From: Pontibacter rufus
GTDB lineage: Bacteria; Bacteroidota; Bacteroidia; Cytophagales; Hymenobacteraceae
Direction: 5' to 3'
NCBI RefSeq assembly: GCF_015694705.1
Contig: NZ_JADQDR010000001.1
Coordinates: 496,001-560,000 of the forward strand
Length of the DNA stretch: 64,000 nucleotides
How positions within the stretch are numbered: position 1 is the stretch's first letter; each line of letters starts with the position of its first letter. Made by a program: the position numbers and the translations under genes. Below the pieces are notes generated by a model. The model saw only the letters and a list, made by a program, of their open reading frames with translations. It was not told where the DNA came from and did not search any database. This document shows, piece after piece, positions 62,878 to 64,000 of the stretch.

Positions 62878-63243
62878 TTACCCTTTCTCTTGATTTTTTT
62901 TCATCTGTTCATAGACGGCCTGTATCTCCTTCATTTTTTCGGTTAGCTCACCAAGGCCAAGGTGTGGGAACTGGTTTCTTAGCCTCTCGATTGTATGTTC
63001 CTGCCCGCAATCGCCTGGGCACGCTTCCATTGTTTCTGAAAGCTTTACAGCCAGTGACTTCCTGAAAGCCTCATCCAGCAGCAGCAACTCCGCGTTCTCC
63101 AGCGCCTTACCGGTTGCCTTGAATTGTAAAAGGATTTGCTCCGGGTCTCTGTCGTTGTCAATCATTTTTATGATCCCGTCCAGTTGCCCCTTTATCGTAT
63201 TCAATCTGGTCTTTACATCTCTTACTAAGTCCTTCTGTAGCAT
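62878..63243 (-). CDS. CsoR/FrmR-family metal-sensitive repressor, atypical ligands
   Basis: A 121-residue helical regulator of the CsoR/RcnR family (DUF156). LVRDVKTRLNTIKGQLDGIIKMIDN is the helix-1 DNA-binding face; EQILLQFKATGKALENAELLLLDEAFRKSL is helix 2. The Cys-His-Cys ligands of CsoR are not in place: the helix-2 Cys is absent and HL..C reads DEAFRKS. A CPGDC motif follows instead. It heads the operon, so it probably represses its own transcription. Confidence 0.85.
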   Translation of the reverse strand: MLQKDLVRDVKTRLNTIKGQLDGIIKMIDNDRDPEQILLQFKATGKALENAELLLLDEAFRKSLAVKLSETMEACPGDCGQEHTIERLRNQFPHLGLGELTEKMKEIQAVYEQMKKNQEKG

Positions 63244-63271
63244 TTTCTATTATTTTCTTGAAATATAATGT

Positions 63272-63301
63272 CCGGTAGGGGTGGTGCCCAAACTTAAAGA
63301 G
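63272..63301 (-). promoter_or_regulatory. Possible promoter/operator of the metal operon
   Basis: Upstream of the regulator, reading leftward: TTTG, about 21 bases, then TATATTTC, close to the Bacteroidota -33 and -7 boxes. A G/C tract (GGGCACCACCCC) lies between them, resembling the G/C tracts of CsoR operators. The gap 63302-63513 upstream is gene-free. Confidence 0.4.
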
Positions 63302-63513
63302 TTTTTTACCCATATCTTCGAAAAACGCATGAGCCATAACCCTTCAGATTACAAGAAGAGTATACCAAAAGGTAAAGCAAGTACAAAAGGTTAATTCTGT
63401 TCTATTTGTATGGAAGAAGATTCTTTAGCATTGTAGCAAACAGATTGCTGCTTTATACTTGTCGGAATTAAAAACGGCAACGTATGGATTAGCATGAACC
63501 CAAACAAAACAAC

Positions 63514-64000
63514 ATGAAAAAGCTTAACTTATTTATCTTATTACCTGCCGTGCTGTTATCAGCTTGCAACGGAAACAAAGCTCAGGACAATAATGCGGGG
63601 AACAATGATTCAGCCCATGTGGAGCAAGCTGCTGAACCGGCTACTTTTTCAAAGATCGAAAACCTGCCGGCTGGCATCGATACCATCTTTGGGAAAGCTC
63701 CTTCCAAAGAAGAGGGGTTTTACAAGTTCTCTTTCCCGCGCACTGATTTGCATGTTAAGCTCGATGGGGTCTCTATTGACCCGCGGCTGGCGTTTACCAC
63801 CTGGTTTGCCTTTATGCCGGAACAGAACAGCGAGCAGGCCATGCTGATGGGCGATATGGTGCTCCTGGAAAAAGAGCTTCCGGCGGTAGAGAAAAAGCTC
63901 CAGGAGAGCGGTATTGCCATTACCGCCATTTATAACCATTTGCTGAACGAGAACCCTAAAATCATGTACTTGCATGTAGGTGGTACCGGAGACCCCGTGG
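63514..64000 (+). CDS. DUF1259 (LppY/LpqO-type) lipoprotein, N-terminal part
   Basis: A lipoprotein that runs off the window edge. The signal peptide MKKLNLFILLPAVLLSAC is followed by an Asn/Ala-rich linker and a DUF1259 domain (YKFSFPRTDLHVKLDGVSIDPRLAFTTWF, ILNHLLNENPKIMYLHVGG-type end). The visible part has 162 residues; complete members have around 290. Function unknown; members occur in metal-related loci. It is divergent from the metal operon. Confidence 0.82.
   Translation, partial: MKKLNLFILLPAVLLSACNGNKAQDNNAGNNDSAHVEQAAEPATFSKIENLPAGIDTIFGKAPSKEEGFYKFSFPRTDLHVKLDGVSIDPRLAFTTWFAFMPEQNSEQAMLMGDMVLLEKELPAVEKKLQESGIAITAIYNHLLNENPKIMYLHVGGTGDPV

Noticed and set aside
1..64000. CRISPR array or rRNA operon
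   Set aside because: No regularly spaced direct repeats and no rRNA-like sequence were seen.

Overview
The window looks like a chromosome segment of a Bacteroidota bacterium, probably in the Cytophagales and near Pontibacter or Hymenobacter (the genus is inference). The evidence is promoters of the Bacteroidota type (TTTG and TAnnTTTG boxes), a TonB/imelysin/HTTM iron-uptake operon, fasciclin lipoproteins, and a conjugative block with the CTnDOT-type tra gene order. The host-like parts are about half G+C. A clearly A+T-richer block from about 28.6 to 53.5 kb is an integrated element.

Region 1 (1-28.5 kb, host backbone). It starts inside a PLP-dependent trans-sulfuration enzyme. Then come gamma-glutamyltransferase, the tail-specific protease Prc, a GDSL esterase, a glycine-zipper stress protein and three tandem fasciclin lipoproteins. 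At 9.5-11.6 kb lies a striking cell-envelope stress module: an ECF sigma factor, a membrane anti-sigma-like protein fused to an HtrA/DegS-type serine protease, and a divergent acidic lipoprotein. The sigma operon and the lipoprotein gene share a two-box promoter. Housekeeping genes follow: proline dehydrogenase, aroB-aroA, an ABC-type binding protein, an M42 peptidase, an acyl-CoA carboxylase beta subunit, ClpC, WbqC, a lipid A-type acyltransferase, a Sua5/YciO protein, MltG, a YbgC-like thioesterase and a YihY-family membrane protein.

Region 2 (28.5-53.5 kb, integrated element). A tRNA-Ser(UGA) gene abuts a large serine recombinase that reads towards it. The recombinase stop codon lies inside the tRNA, and the antisense of its last codons forms the tRNA terminator. 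Next come a coupled 51-residue protein, a winged-helix protein, a frameshifted gene, an MT-A70 methyltransferase and a type IV secretion block (traN, M, L, K, J, three VirB5/TraI-like paralogues, G, F, E). A 1865-residue methyltransferase-helicase lies inside the block. A regulatory pair (GNAT plus a one-piece sensor kinase with a LuxR output domain) closes the element. No relaxase or coupling protein is visible, so the element looks truncated, or depends on helper functions supplied in trans.

Region 3 (53.5-55.2 kb). A decayed IS982-type transposase and an IS1-family element with a split transposase mark the junction.

Region 4 (55.2-64 kb, host backbone). An iron-uptake operon (DUF4856 lipoprotein, imelysin-family lipoprotein, HTTM protein, TonB-dependent receptor) has a promoter flanked by Fur-like palindromes. 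A divergent copper/metal operon follows (CsoR-like regulator without the usual ligands, thioredoxin-fold protein, four-helix Cys-rich protein, small Cys-rich secreted protein). The window ends in a DUF1259 lipoprotein.

Across the host regions the word AAGTATA/TATACTT is several-fold over-represented, but not in the integrated element. This is the broadest unexplained signal in the window.
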